From the NCBI GenBank assembly GCA_934371135.1, contig CAKRNO010000012.1, positions 1-46,316 on the forward strand: 46,316 nt of DNA. Direction: 5' to 3'. A model generated the notes under the pieces. The model was not told the DNA's origin. It ran no database searches and saw only the letters and a program-made list of their open reading frames with translations. The translations under genes and the position numbers were made by a program. Origin of the DNA: an uncultured Eubacteriales bacterium. GTDB lineage: Bacteria; Bacillota; Clostridia; Oscillospirales; CAG-272. Shown here piece by piece: positions 8,202 through 16,187 of this stretch (its first letter is position 1; each line of letters starts with the position of its first letter).

Positions 8202-9128
8202 ATGAGCACCGTTTCGTATAAAATCGACGGAGACCTTTTTGAAAAGCAGGAAGTGCGCGAGGGGGAGCGGCTGACCCCGCCCACACCCCCCGAGCGGGAG
8301 GGCTTTGATTTCGTCTCGTGGGAGGGGCTCCCGGAGACGATGCCTGCGGGGGATATCGAGGTGCGCGCCGTGTACGCGCCGGATTCTTTTACCCTGACGG
8401 AGATCGTGGATGATGCCACCTGGCAGACCTATGAGCTCCCGAGCGGGGCGGATCTGACCGCGCTCCCCCTGCCGGAGCGGGAGGGCTATACCTTCAGCGG
8501 CTGGGTGAAGAAGTACAAGAAGATGCCCAAATCCAATCTCACCCTGCGCGGCAGCTTCAAGATCAACCGTTACCGCCTCACCTTTATTCTGGACGATGAC
8601 ATGACGTTTGAGCGCTCGGTCGAGTTCGGCGCGCCGCTCGACTTCGTTGTCGCGCCCGAGTGGGATAACCATACGTTCAGCGGCTGGGGCGAGATCCCGG
8701 CGACGATGCCTGCGCGGGATCTGACGTTCCGCGGCGGTTTCCGCCTGAATTCGCACACGCTGACCTATGTGCTGGAGGGTGAGCCGTTCGAGACGGCGGT
8801 ATTGCCGTTCGGCACCGAGATAAAGCCCGCAGTCGTCCCGCCGCGCACGGGCTATGTCTTCAGCGGCTGGCGCGGGCTGCCCAAGACCATGCCTGACGAG
8901 GACGTGACCATCGAGGGTAAGTTCTATCAGCGGAAATACAAGATCAGCTTTATGGTAGACGGCAAGAAGTTTGCCTGGGAGACCCTGCCGGAGGGGGACG
9001 CGATCGTCCCGCCCGACGCACCGATCAAGCGCGGATATGTGTTCCGTGAGTGGGTGGGGCTGCCTGCCGTCATGCCCGACCGGGATCTCTCGGTGGATGC
9101 CGTGTTTGACGAGGCACAGGAGGCGTAA
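8202..9128 (+). CDS. Cytoplasmic Flg_new/InlB-B-type repeat protein (5 repeats)
   Basis: This is a 308-residue protein made entirely of five tandem repeats of about 61 residues (about 1-62, 63-123, 124-184, 185-245 and 246-308). The repeat core reads: aromatic-x-L-T-(Y/F) strand, (I/V)DG(E/D), LPxG, PPxxPxREGY, FSGW, then LPxTMPxxDLTVxGxF. This is the pattern of the Flg_new (Listeria-Bacteroides, InlB B-repeat) family, whose members are normally secreted surface proteins with a beta-grasp fold. Here there is no signal peptide, sortase motif or membrane segment. The start at 8202 has a clear GGAGG site and follows a promoter. The next gene begins 3 bp after the stop, in the same frame, and carries the same repeats. 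The function is unknown; a scaffold or binding array is possible. Confidence 0.85.
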   Translation: MSTVSYKIDGDLFEKQEVREGERLTPPTPPEREGFDFVSWEGLPETMPAGDIEVRAVYAPDSFTLTEIVDDATWQTYELPSGADLTALPLPEREGYTFSGWVKKYKKMPKSNLTLRGSFKINRYRLTFILDDDMTFERSVEFGAPLDFVVAPEWDNHTFSGWGEIPATMPARDLTFRGGFRLNSHTLTYVLEGEPFETAVLPFGTEIKPAVVPPRTGYVFSGWRGLPKTMPDEDVTIEGKFYQRKYKISFMVDGKKFAWETLPEGDAIVPPDAPIKRGYVFREWVGLPAVMPDRDLSVDAVFDEAQEA

Positions 9129-12100
9129 CCGATGGCGGAAAAAAGCAATGAGGTGTGCCTCCGGCGCCTGACCTACTGTATCGACGGGGTGCCCTGCTAT
9201 GCCGAGATGGTGGAGAAGGGGACGCGCCTGACCGGGCTGCCGAAGCCCACGAAGCCCGGCTGTACCTTCGGCGGCTGGGGCGAGGTCCCCTCGCGTATGC
9301 CGGGGCATGACCTGGTGCTGGACGGGCATTTTGTCGAGAATACCTATCGCGTCGTGTTCGTCTGCGGCGTGGAGCAGTACGGCGTCTCCGAGCAGGCAGC
9401 CGGTACGCCCCTGAAAGCGCCGCCCGCTCCGGAGAAAGAGGGGTATGAATTCGGCGGATGGGCAGGTTTTACAGGCACCGCCCCGTATGAAAACACCACT
9501 TACGAAGCCATCTTCACGCCGCGCACTTACCGCGTGACGTACATCATCGACGATGCCGTGCGTTTCCCGTTCTCCGTGGCATACGGCGCCCCGGTGCCGC
9601 AGCTCGACCCGCCGTCCAGGCGCAATTATGTGTTCAGCGGCTGGGGCGAGATCCCGGAGACGATGCCTGCACGGGACCTGACTATCTGCGGCAGCTTTTC
9701 CGAAAAGCTCTATACGCTCTCGATGGTCGTGGACGGCGAGGTGTTCCTCGAGCAGCAGCTCCCGGTCGGCGCCCCCGTCGATAAAAAGGTAAAGCCCCAG
9801 AGGGAGGGGTATTATTTCAGTGGCTGGCGTAAGCTGCCGGCGAAGATGCCGGCACAGGATGTGACGGTCGTCGCCTCCATGTACCCGGCGCGCTACAAGA
9901 TCGATTACTTCCTCGGGGAGGAGCTGTACCGCACGGTGTATTACCCGTTCGGCGAGAGCGTCGCGGCGCCGACGCCGGAGTGCGGGGACGATATGCTGTT
10001 CAGCGGCTGGGACTCCCTGCCCGAGACCATGCCCGCGCGGGATCTGGCGGTGCACGGGACGGTGACGCCCCGCCTTTACAGCCTGACCTTCCGCGCGGAC
10101 GGCAGGATGCTCGCACGGGTGGAGCTGCCCGCCGGGGCACCGATCCCGCAGGACGTGGAGGTGCCGTCAAAGAGCGGTTATGCCTTCTGCGGCTGGCAGG
10201 ATGCTCCCGCCGCCATGCCGTCCGGGGATCTGGACCTGGAGGCGGTGTATGCGGCGGTCCAGGCAAAATACATTTTCATGATCGACGGCGAGATCTACGC
10301 CGAGGAAACGCCCGGAGAGGGCGATGCGCTGACGATGCCGGTGCCGCCCCCGCGGGACGGCGTGCCGTTCGGCGGCTGGGATGCGATGAAGCTCGACCCA
10401 AGGACAGGGGTCACCACCTTCACCGGCACTTACGGCAAGCAGGCGGCTTATACGCTCACCTGGGCGGTGCGCGGCGAGGTCATCAACCGCAGCCGTGTGG
10501 CGGCGGGTGCGCCGCTCCTGGCACCCACGCCCCCGCGCCGTGAGGAATACGAATTCCTCGGGTGGGAGGACTATCCCGATGTGATGCCGGAGCGGGATCT
10601 GCGGATCGAGGCGCGCGTGCGCCTGCTCCACTACCGCCTGCAGTTTATCGCGGACGGGGAAGTGCTGTACTCCATGTCGCTCGACGAGGGCGGCGAGATC
10701 TCCTGTCCCGCCGTCGCACCGCGCAGCGGCTTTACTTTCACGGGGTGGCAGGATGTGCCGAAGACCATGCCGGCGCACGACCTGGACATTTACGGGAGCT
10801 TTGCCCGCAATTCCTACCGGGCGACCTGGCGCGTGGACGGCGAGACCGTCGCAGAGGAGACCCTGCCCTTTGAGGCGCCGCTCACCCCGCCCGAGGTACC
10901 GCTTGCCAAGGATGAGAAGTATCCGTTCATGGGGTGGTCGGAAACGCTCACGACCATGCCGGACCGGGATGTCACGCTGGACGGCGGCTATGCCGACACC
11001 GTATGTATCATGTCCGTCTATGTCGACGGCGTGGAGACGGAGACGCGCCGCGCGCGCGTCGGGGACCCGGTCGTTCTGCCCGACGTCCCGTCCGAGCCCG
11101 GTGAGGCATTCACCTGGGATAAGATCCCCGAGACCTATCCCGAGGGGCGCACGGAGGTGCACGGCGGTCATATCGCGATCCCCTATACGGTGCGGTACTA
11201 TTCCAAGGGCGTGCTCCTCGGTGAGGAGACGTACCACCTCGGCGAGGCGATCCAGCCGCGCATCGAGGTGCCGAAGCAGGATGGCGTCTTCCGCGCATGG
11301 GAGGGGCTGCCCGAGGTGATGCCGGCGGAGAACCTCTCGGTGGAGGCAAACTTCGCGACACGCACCTATCATGTGACCTTTATGCTTGAGAACCGTCTCT
11401 TTACGGAGGCGGACGTCCCCGCAGGGGCGCCGACCCCGAATCCGGAGGTACCGGAGAAGGACGGCTACCGTTTCGACGGCTGGCGTAACTACGTCAGCGT
11501 GATGCCCCCCTACAATTTCACGGCATACGGCACCTATTGCCAGCAGAAATACGTCGTGACCTATGTGTCCGGCGGTGAGGTGCTGGCAAAGCAGGAATAC
11601 GCCTTCGGCGCACAGATCCTGCCGCCCGCCGCCCCCGTGCGCGCACATTACGAATTCCGCGCGTGGGAGGGGCTCCCCCCTGCCATGCCCGCGCATGATC
11701 TCATGGTCAGCGCCCGCTACCAGGGGCAGCTGTTCCGTATTTCGTACCTGATCGACGGGAGCCTCGTCTCGTTCCGCGATGTGGAGCTCGGGAGCCGTAT
11801 CACGCCCCCCGAGGCGCCGCCGCGCGAGGGCTTCGTCTTCTCGGGGTGGAAGAACCTGCCCGAGTTCATGCCGGAGCACGAGCTCATCGTCACCGGTGAA
11901 TATGAGGAACGCTCGCATACGGTAACCTACAAGGTCGGCGGGATTATCTATCACATCGATACCTACGACGCCGGGGCGAAGATCACGCCCCCCGAGGCGC
12001 CGGAGCACGAGCACGAGACCTTTGTCCGTTGGCGCAACTTCACGGATACCATGCCGGACTACGATTTCACCTGCGTTGCGGAGTACAGCGAGGCGTACGG

Positions 12101-12647
12101 TCACTATTCCTTTGTTCTTGAGGGAGATGTGCTCGCCGAGGGCGTGTCGCGCAAGGGTGAAACGCTCATCCCGCCGGAGGTGCCGCACCGCAGCGGCTTC
12201 GCTTTCCAAGGCTGGAACGGCTTTACCGGCATCATGCCGGGACAGGACGTCGTGTACATCGGCGGCTTCGTGACGGACACCTTCAAGGTGTTTTACCGTC
12301 TGGACGGAGAGCTGTACCACGAGGACGGCTACAACGAGGGAGATACCATTTACCCCGCAGACCCGCCGGAGAGGGACGGCTTCCATTTCAGCGGCTGGAG
12401 CAAGATCCCGGCTGTCATGCCCGCGGATGACGTAGAGGTCACGGGGCGCATGATTCCGGAGAAATTCCGCCTGACCTATATCGCGGGCGGTACGACCATC
12501 TATGACGCCATGACCGACTGCGGTACGCCGCTGGGGCTCATCAGCGGACCGGAGATCCACGGGCTGACCTTCAACGGCTGGCAGGATGAACCCGAGAAGA
12601 TGCCGCCGTGCGCGCTCACCGTTACGGGGACCTATCTGCCGTGTGAG
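8202..12647 (+). repeat. Array of about 24 diverged 183-bp coding repeats
   Basis: Five repeat units in the first gene and nineteen in the second form one nearly uninterrupted array of about 61 codons per unit. The FSGW and TMPxxD cores are the most conserved parts. Some units share long near-identical DNA, for example 8673-8697 and 9633-9657, which suggests recent duplication or gene conversion. Others have drifted far; unit 7 of the second gene lacks the TMP motif and unit 11 lacks the GW. Confidence 0.85.
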
Positions 12648-13586
12648 CCGCAGTATCTCGGCATCGCCGCAGGGGACGTCACGGAGGCAAACACCGTTCT
12701 CAAGTCGCCGCCCGTGGCGCCGAACGGGATGGCTTTCGTGTTCGGCAGCAGCCTCCGGATCCTGCTCGACGACATCTGTTATCCCGTCGCCGGGTCGCAG
12801 AACTGCATGACCAACGGCAGGGTGTTCGATTTCAGCGGGCTGTGCAGCGCCATCCGCCGCACCTACCGCAAGTACGGTCTGCCGAAGCGGAAACTGCAGC
12901 TCGTCGTCTGCGACGGCTTTGAGACGGACCAGATCTTCGACACGCGCCCGGTGCCGCTCGAGACGCTGAACCGCGCCGCCGCCGAGATCTTCCCGCAGAA
13001 CCCGTACGGCGAAAATGCAAAATATCTGTTCTTCAAAATGTCGGAGAACAAGACGGTGGGGACGGACCGTATGCTCGTCTCCATGCTGGATAACGCCGCC
13101 TGCGGCACCCTCGCCGCCGCCTTCCGGCGCGCGGGCGTTACGGTGTCCGGGGCATCGTCCCTGGTCGGCGCCCTCACACGCTATCTGCAACTCAATAAGA
13201 AGATGGTCCGTGAGAAGAACCAGATATGCGTTTTCTATCTGCCGAACGCAGTGGTCGCAGAGCTCATGATCGGCGGGCAGGTCGCCTATGTCGCGCGCAA
13301 CCGTCTGCCTTACGCCGACCGCAGATTCTCGGTCCGGGAGGAGACGCAGCATGTGCTCGGTATGCTCGCTGCCTATGCCGAGAGCATCGGGTTCCTGCAA
13401 CCGATTCACCTTGTGCTGACGGGCGGCATCGACCGCACGCACGCGCGTGAGGCGCAGCGCTGCGTGGCACAGCTCCTGCGGGACATCGCGCACACCTCGC
13501 GCACCGGTGTCTTCGGCGGTGCCCGCTTCAAGCGACCGGCGCTGGCGACCCTCGGCTTCGCACACACCGAGAACCGCACGAAATAA
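9132..13586 (+). CDS. Giant repeat protein with C-terminal PilM/FtsA-like domain
   Basis: This is a 1484-residue protein. Residues 1-1171 hold nineteen Flg_new/InlB-B-type repeats of about 61 residues, the same family as the upstream gene. Residues about 1172-1484 form a different domain. It opens with the strand FVFGSSLRILL, then a helix and strand (SAIRRTYRKYGLPKRKLQLVV), a TRPVPLETLNRAAAEIFP segment, the helix LAAAFRRAGVTVSGASSL, a strand pair with GGQVAYVARNRLPY, and the loop VLTGGID. That order matches the PilM/FtsA branch of actin-like ATPases, but the Asp residues of both phosphate loops are missing. No signal peptide or membrane segment is seen, so a cytoplasmic location is likely. 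The start has AGGAGG at 9118-9123, within the end of the previous gene. The operon ends at a strong terminator. The function is unknown. Confidence 0.82.
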   Translation: MAEKSNEVCLRRLTYCIDGVPCYAEMVEKGTRLTGLPKPTKPGCTFGGWGEVPSRMPGHDLVLDGHFVENTYRVVFVCGVEQYGVSEQAAGTPLKAPPAPEKEGYEFGGWAGFTGTAPYENTTYEAIFTPRTYRVTYIIDDAVRFPFSVAYGAPVPQLDPPSRRNYVFSGWGEIPETMPARDLTICGSFSEKLYTLSMVVDGEVFLEQQLPVGAPVDKKVKPQREGYYFSGWRKLPAKMPAQDVTVVASMYPARYKIDYFLGEELYRTVYYPFGESVAAPTPECGDDMLFSGWDSLPETMPARDLAVHGTVTPRLYSLTFRADGRMLARVELPAGAPIPQDVEVPSKSGYAFCGWQDAPAAMPSGDLDLEAVYAAVQAKYIFMIDGEIYAEETPGEGDALTMPVPPPRDGVPFGGWDAMKLDPRTGVTTFTGTYGKQAAYTLTWAVRGEVINRSRVAAGAPLLAPTPPRREEYEFLGWEDYPDVMPERDLRIEARVRLLHYRLQFIADGEVLYSMSLDEGGEISCPAVAPRSGFTFTGWQDVPKTMPAHDLDIYGSFARNSYRATWRVDGETVAEETLPFEAPLTPPEVPLAKDEKYPFMGWSETLTTMPDRDVTLDGGYADTVCIMSVYVDGVETETRRARVGDPVVLPDVPSEPGEAFTWDKIPETYPEGRTEVHGGHIAIPYTVRYYSKGVLLGEETYHLGEAIQPRIEVPKQDGVFRAWEGLPEVMPAENLSVEANFATRTYHVTFMLENRLFTEADVPAGAPTPNPEVPEKDGYRFDGWRNYVSVMPPYNFTAYGTYCQQKYVVTYVSGGEVLAKQEYAFGAQILPPAAPVRAHYEFRAWEGLPPAMPAHDLMVSARYQGQLFRISYLIDGSLVSFRDVELGSRITPPEAPPREGFVFSGWKNLPEFMPEHELIVTGEYEERSHTVTYKVGGIIYHIDTYDAGAKITPPEAPEHEHETFVRWRNFTDTMPDYDFTCVAEYSEAYGHYSFVLEGDVLAEGVSRKGETLIPPEVPHRSGFAFQGWNGFTGIMPGQDVVYIGGFVTDTFKVFYRLDGELYHEDGYNEGDTIYPADPPERDGFHFSGWSKIPAVMPADDVEVTGRMIPEKFRLTYIAGGTTIYDAMTDCGTPLGLISGPEIHGLTFNGWQDEPEKMPPCALTVTGTYLPCEPQYLGIAAGDVTEANTVLKSPPVAPNGMAFVFGSSLRILLDDICYPVAGSQNCMTNGRVFDFSGLCSAIRRTYRKYGLPKRKLQLVVCDGFETDQIFDTRPVPLETLNRAAAEIFPQNPYGENAKYLFFKMSENKTVGTDRMLVSMLDNAACGTLAAAFRRAGVTVSGASSLVGALTRYLQLNKKMVREKNQICVFYLPNAVVAELMIGGQVAYVARNRLPYADRRFSVREETQHVLGMLAAYAESIGFLQPIHLVLTGGIDRTHAREAQRCVAQLLRDIAHTSRTGVFGGARFKRPALATLGFAHTENRTK
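12648..13583 (+). other. Region encoding degenerate actin-like (PilM-like) C-terminal domain
   Basis: The 312 codons after the repeats encode a globular alpha/beta domain unlike the repeats. Reading its motifs in order gives a phosphate-1-like GSS loop without the leading Asp, a PilM-like EIFPxxPYG segment, a middle helix with AGVTV, a phosphate-2 position where ICVFYLPNAV stands in place of DxG, and an adenosine-loop-like LTGG. The fold assignment is inference from motif order. Confidence 0.5.
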
Positions 13587-13627
13587 CGGCACAACAGAAC
13601 GAACACCACACGGAATACCGAAAAATG

Positions 13628-13655
13628 CCCCCGGCAGTTTCCTGCCGGGGGTTTT
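13628..13655. terminator. Terminator after the repeat operon
   Basis: A 10-bp perfect stem (CCCCCGGCAG at 13628-13637, partner at 13642-13651) with a TTTC loop is followed by TTTT. On the minus strand it is followed by CATTTTT, so it can also end the small gene at 13713. A second imperfect hairpin lies at 13671-13697. Confidence 0.85.
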
Positions 13656-13712
13656 ACATTTCAGAGACGGGGAGAAGCCGGAAAAACCGGCTCCTCCCCG
13701 CATTTCGTGGCG

Positions 13713-13910
13713 TCAGATCTGCCGCCGGGTGGATTGGTATTCGTCGTAGAAACGGAAGTAGGGGCACTCGCGCGAGCCGCCGTAGGAGAGGTGTTCCACC
13801 TCGTCCTGATCGAGGTTCTGCTCACAGGAGTAGAGGTCCAGCTCTTCGTCATACCGGTAGAACTCGCAGTCCTCACAGCGTACCGCGTGCTTTTTGCAAC
13901 GATAATCCAT
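13713..13910 (-). CDS. Small Cys-rich protein (DUF6472-like)
   Basis: This is a 65-residue acidic, aromatic-rich protein. Cysteines occur at positions 5, 12, 15, 29 and 49, in the pattern C-x6-C-x2-C-x13-C ... CPYF, and a conserved-looking RFYDEYQS tail follows. It resembles the short DUF6472 proteins found in many Clostridia, which are of unknown function and may bind a metal. The start chosen is the ATG at 13910 behind AAGGAGG. The frame upstream is open but has no ribosome binding site of its own. It has its own promoter (13971-13999) divergent from the topoisomerase gene. The family name is from memory of the motif pattern. Confidence 0.75.
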   Translation of the reverse strand: MDYRCKKHAVRCEDCEFYRYDEELDLYSCEQNLDQDEVEHLSYGGSRECPYFRFYDEYQSTRRQI

Positions 13911-13970
13911 CGTAAACCTCCTTGTTACCCGTAATCGGAGGCGCCGCGGGCGGGGTCCTCCGTCACCTAT

Positions 13971-13999
13971 ATGATAGCACAGTCGTGCGGGAAAATCAA
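13971..13999 (-). promoter_or_regulatory. Promoter for the small Cys-rich gene
   Basis: On the minus strand TTGATT and TATCAT are 17 bp apart, about 60 bp ahead of the start codon. Confidence 0.6.
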
Positions 14000-14024
14000 G
14001 GTGTGTGCCCGCGCGCGCACCCTC

Positions 14025-14052
14025 TTGACAAATTAGTAAAGTATGATAAAAT
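14025..14052 (+). promoter_or_regulatory. Promoter for gyrB/parE-like gene
   Basis: TTGACA (14025-14030) and TAAAAT (14047-14052) are separated by 16 bp in a locally AT-rich stretch. Confidence 0.7.
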
Positions 14053-14118
14053 ATAAAGTTGTGAAAGAGACCCGCCCGGCGCGGGCAAAACCAGGATACG
14101 GGAAGTGAGAGTGACGGC

Positions 14119-16146
14119 ATGGCAGAAGCAAAAAAAAGCACCAGGAAAGCTGAAGAGTACGGTGACCAGAGCATTACGTCGCTCAAGGGCGCCGATCGTG
14201 TCAGAAAGCGTCCGTCCGTCATTTTCGGCTCGGACGGGCTGGATGGGTGCGAGCATTCGTTCTTTGAAATCCTTGCCAACTCGGCGGATGAGGCGCGTGC
14301 CGGCTACGGTGACAGAATCATCGTCACCGCTTTCCGTGACCACTCCATCGAGGTCGAGGACTTCGGGCGCGGCGTGCCGCTCGGGTATAACGAGAAAGAG
14401 GGGCGCTGGAACTGGGAGCTCGTGTTCTGCGAGTTGTATGCCGGCGGTAAGTATGATACCAACTCGGCGGATGCCGCCTATAAATTCTCGCTGGGACTGA
14501 ACGGGCTCGGCGCCTGCGCGACGCAGTATTGCTCCGAATATATGACGGTCGCCTCCTATTCTCCGAAGAAACGTGAGGTGTCCGAGATTGATTTTGCGTT
14601 CGGCGAGCCGCAGGGGGAGCTGCGTGTGCGACCGTACGACGCGAGAGAGAAGAAAAAGCAGGGCACCATCATCCGGTGGAAGCCCGATAAACAGGTCTTC
14701 ACCGACGTCTGCATTCCGCTGGAATTCTATGATGCGACGCTGCGCCGCCAGGCGGTCGTCAACGCGGGTGTGCGATTCGTCTTCCGCGCCGAAAACGAGA
14801 ACGGAAAGTTTGATGAGACGGAATACTATTATGAGCGCGGGGTCGCCCAGTACGCCGAGGAGATGGCGGGGGTGGACTCCATGGGCTCGCCCGTCTTCTG
14901 GCATATGACAGACCAGCGGGGCAGAGACTCCGACGACCGCGAGGAGTACACCGTCCGGGCGGACATCGCGTTCTGCCCCATGCAGCGCAACGGCAGAGCG
15001 GAATATTTCCACAATTCGAGCTACCTGGAATACGGCGGCTCGCCCGATAAGGCGACCCGGCTCGCCTTTACCTATGCGGTGGACAAGTACCTCCGGGCGC
15101 AGAACAAATATAACAAGAACGAGTCCAAGGTGACCTTCGCCGATATTGCGGATTGCCTCTTTATCGTCATCAGCTCGGCGTCCACGGTGACCTCGTACGA
15201 GAACCAGACCAAGAAGGCGATCAGCAACGCCTTTATCCAGCGCGCCCTGACCGATTTCATGAAGCAGCAGCTGGATTACTATTTCACCGAGAACCCTGCC
15301 GCTGCACAGTTTGCGAACGCCGTGCTTGTCAATAAGCGGGCGCGCGAGCGGGCAGAGGTCACGGTCATTGACATCAAGAAAAAGCTCGCGGGCGGCTCGG
15401 GTGATTCTGCCCTGTCCCGCGTCGAGAAGTTTGTCGCCTGCCGGTCGAAGGACCCGAGCCTGCGGGAGCTGTATATCGTGGAGGGCGACTCTGCTCTGAC
15501 GTCCTGTAAGCTCGGCAGAAACGCAGACTTCCAGGCAATCATCCCGGTGCGCGGTAAAACGCTGAACTGCCTGAAGGCTTCCTATGACCGCATTTTCGAG
15601 AGCCCGATCATCGTCGATCTGCTCCGCGTCATCGGTTGCGGGGTGGAGCTCGACCGTAAGCTCATCAAGGGGGATATCTGCCCGTTCAATCCGGATGCCC
15701 TGCGGTGGTCGAAGATTATCCTTTGTACGGATGCGGATGAAGACGGCTTCCAGATCCGCACGCTGCTCCTGACGCTTTTCTATCGCCTGCTTCCGACGCT
15801 CCTCGCGCGGGAAAAGGTGTTCATCGCGGAGTCTCCGCTGTTTGAGATCACCTGCGGGGACGAGACGTATTTCGCGTACAATGAGCCTGAGAAGGCGGAG
15901 ATCCTGCGCCAGCTCGGCGACCGCCGCTACACGCTCCAGCGCTCCAAGGGGTTGGGTGAAAACGAGCCGGAGATGATGTGGCAGACGACTATGAACCCCG
16001 CGACCCGTCGACTCATCGCCGTGACCCCTGCCGACGCGCAGGAGACGGCGCGGATGTTCGACACCCTCCTCGGTGACGCGCTCCAGGAGCGCAAGCAGTT
16101 CATCGCGGAGAACGGCGCCCGCTACCGTGCGGACGCGGATGTCTGA
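14119..16146 (+). CDS. Divergent type IIA DNA topoisomerase subunit B (GyrB/ParE-like)
   Basis: This is the ATPase plus TOPRIM subunit of a type IIA topoisomerase, 675 residues, similar in length to ParE or GyrB. The GHKL ATPase part shows EILANSADEA (canonical: DNSVDEA), DFGRGVP (canonical: DNGRGIP), LYAGGKY and GLNGLGA. The TOPRIM part shows YIVEGDSAL and TDADEDG, keeping the metal-binding Glu and Asp residues but not the usual EGDSAGG. The C-terminal SKGLGENEPEMMWQTTMNP matches the KGLGE motif. It looks functional but clearly divergent, so it is probably a paralogue rather than the housekeeping gyrase. No subunit A gene lies beside it; gpmI follows after 41 bp. The ribosome binding site is weak (GGAAGTGAGAG region). 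Confidence 0.85.
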   Translation: MAEAKKSTRKAEEYGDQSITSLKGADRVRKRPSVIFGSDGLDGCEHSFFEILANSADEARAGYGDRIIVTAFRDHSIEVEDFGRGVPLGYNEKEGRWNWELVFCELYAGGKYDTNSADAAYKFSLGLNGLGACATQYCSEYMTVASYSPKKREVSEIDFAFGEPQGELRVRPYDAREKKKQGTIIRWKPDKQVFTDVCIPLEFYDATLRRQAVVNAGVRFVFRAENENGKFDETEYYYERGVAQYAEEMAGVDSMGSPVFWHMTDQRGRDSDDREEYTVRADIAFCPMQRNGRAEYFHNSSYLEYGGSPDKATRLAFTYAVDKYLRAQNKYNKNESKVTFADIADCLFIVISSASTVTSYENQTKKAISNAFIQRALTDFMKQQLDYYFTENPAAAQFANAVLVNKRARERAEVTVIDIKKKLAGGSGDSALSRVEKFVACRSKDPSLRELYIVEGDSALTSCKLGRNADFQAIIPVRGKTLNCLKASYDRIFESPIIVDLLRVIGCGVELDRKLIKGDICPFNPDALRWSKIILCTDADEDGFQIRTLLLTLFYRLLPTLLAREKVFIAESPLFEITCGDETYFAYNEPEKAEILRQLGDRRYTLQRSKGLGENEPEMMWQTTMNPATRRLIAVTPADAQETARMFDTLLGDALQERKQFIAENGARYRADADV

Positions 16147-16187
16147 TACACTTGCCAATCAAAATTTTAAATGTGAGGTAACGATAA

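Noticed and set aside
8163..10055. Open frame of 630 codons antisense to both repeat genes
   Set aside because: It crosses the promoter and the junction of the two repeat genes, with a composition typical of shadow frames.
8202..13586. Possibility that the repeat array is a CRISPR or DNA satellite
   Set aside because: The units are about 183 bp, diverged at DNA level and conserved at protein level in one frame, so selection is on the protein.
10167..13703. Open frame of 1178 codons antisense to the giant repeat gene
   Set aside because: It mirrors the repeat-coding strand, has a His/Arg/Gly/Val-rich translation with no domain, and no ribosome binding site. Long antisense frames are expected in GC-rich coding sequence with this codon bias.
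13996..16158. Open frame of 720 codons antisense to the gyrB/parE-like gene
   Set aside because: The plus-strand frame has clear GHKL and TOPRIM motifs; the antisense product has none.
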